Assembly: GCF_910592395.1 (NCBI RefSeq)
Contig: NC_088314.1
Span: 10,602,001 to 10,666,000, forward strand
Length of the DNA: 64,000 bases
Direction of reading: 5' to 3'
Origin: Lineus longissimus
Lineage: Eukaryota; Nemertea; Pilidiophora; Heteronemertea; Lineidae
In this document: positions 63,999 through 64,000 of the stretch, in pieces
Numbering within the stretch: position 1 is the stretch's first letter
Layout of the letters: every line of letters begins with the position of its first letter
Program-made: the position numbers and the translations under genes
Notes under the pieces: model-generated
The model's database searches: none
What the model was told of the DNA's origin: nothing
What the model saw: the letters and a program-made list of their open reading frames with translations, nothing else

Positions 63999-64000
63999 CC

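Overview
The window is animal genomic DNA, probably from a marine invertebrate deuterostome (an echinoderm-like genome is my best guess; low confidence on the exact group). The reasons are an intron-rich histidine ammonia-lyase gene, a WASH complex subunit 1 exon, AT-rich intergenic DNA packed with LINE, Gypsy, pogo and foldback repeats, and a Maverick/Polinton-class endogenous virus.

Layout. (1) 1-17.06 kb, all on the minus strand: an endogenous adintovirus/Maverick-like element entered in mid major-capsid gene. Reading leftward from the right end, the recognisable genes are dUTPase, penton-like minor capsid, DUF4326 protein, protein-primed DNA polymerase B, a possible PC4-like protein, deoxynucleoside kinase, a Cys-rich zinc protein, integrase with chromodomain, packaging ATPase, a pX-like core protein, a pVI-like protein and the double-jelly-roll capsid protein. 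A degenerate pogo/Tigger-type transposon (2883-5126) sits between the pX-like gene and the ATPase. Several long genes are broken by stops or frameshifts (MCP, ATPase, integrase, PolB, minor capsid, dUTPase), while the kinase, zinc protein, pVI-like and pX-like frames are still open. (2) 17.06-20.74 kb, plus strand: a divergently oriented segment that may belong to the same element. It holds a candidate four-exon mini-gene, a partly duplicated unknown gene, and a second dUTPase-fold protein with decayed active-site motifs. (3) 20.94-30.9 kb: LINE remnants (20.9-21.5 kb and an L1-like element at 22.5-26.5 kb), a composite repeat family built of ~302-bp units inserted in and next to the L1, and a 1.6-kb inverted-repeat element with a nested ~300-bp MITE. 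(4) 31.1-58.8 kb, plus strand: histidine ammonia-lyase (HAL) in 18 recognised coding exons. One expected exon cannot be found, and its absence shifts the frame. One intron carries textbook U12-type (minor spliceosome) signals. The HAL introns hold a 2.2-kb 21-bp minisatellite, a Gypsy remnant split by a CR1-like LINE, MITEs and further copies of the 302-bp-unit family. (5) 58.8-63.0 kb: intergenic DNA with tandem duplications and a diverged repeat copy that ends 6 bp from the WASHC1 stop codon. (6) 63.03-64.0 kb, minus strand: the last coding exon of WASHC1 (proline-rich, WH2, connector, acidic tail) and its upstream intron. HAL and WASHC1 are convergent.

How the parts fit. The viral genes make a coherent large-dsDNA toolkit: replication by protein-primed PolB, nucleotide supply by deoxynucleoside kinase and dUTPase, integration by a retroviral-type integrase, packaging by an FtsK/HerA-type ATPase, and capsid proteins. 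No adenovirus-type protease was found; it may lie left of the window. HAL makes urocanate from histidine in the cytosol. WASHC1 activates Arp2/3 on endosomes. The two host genes have no evident functional link.
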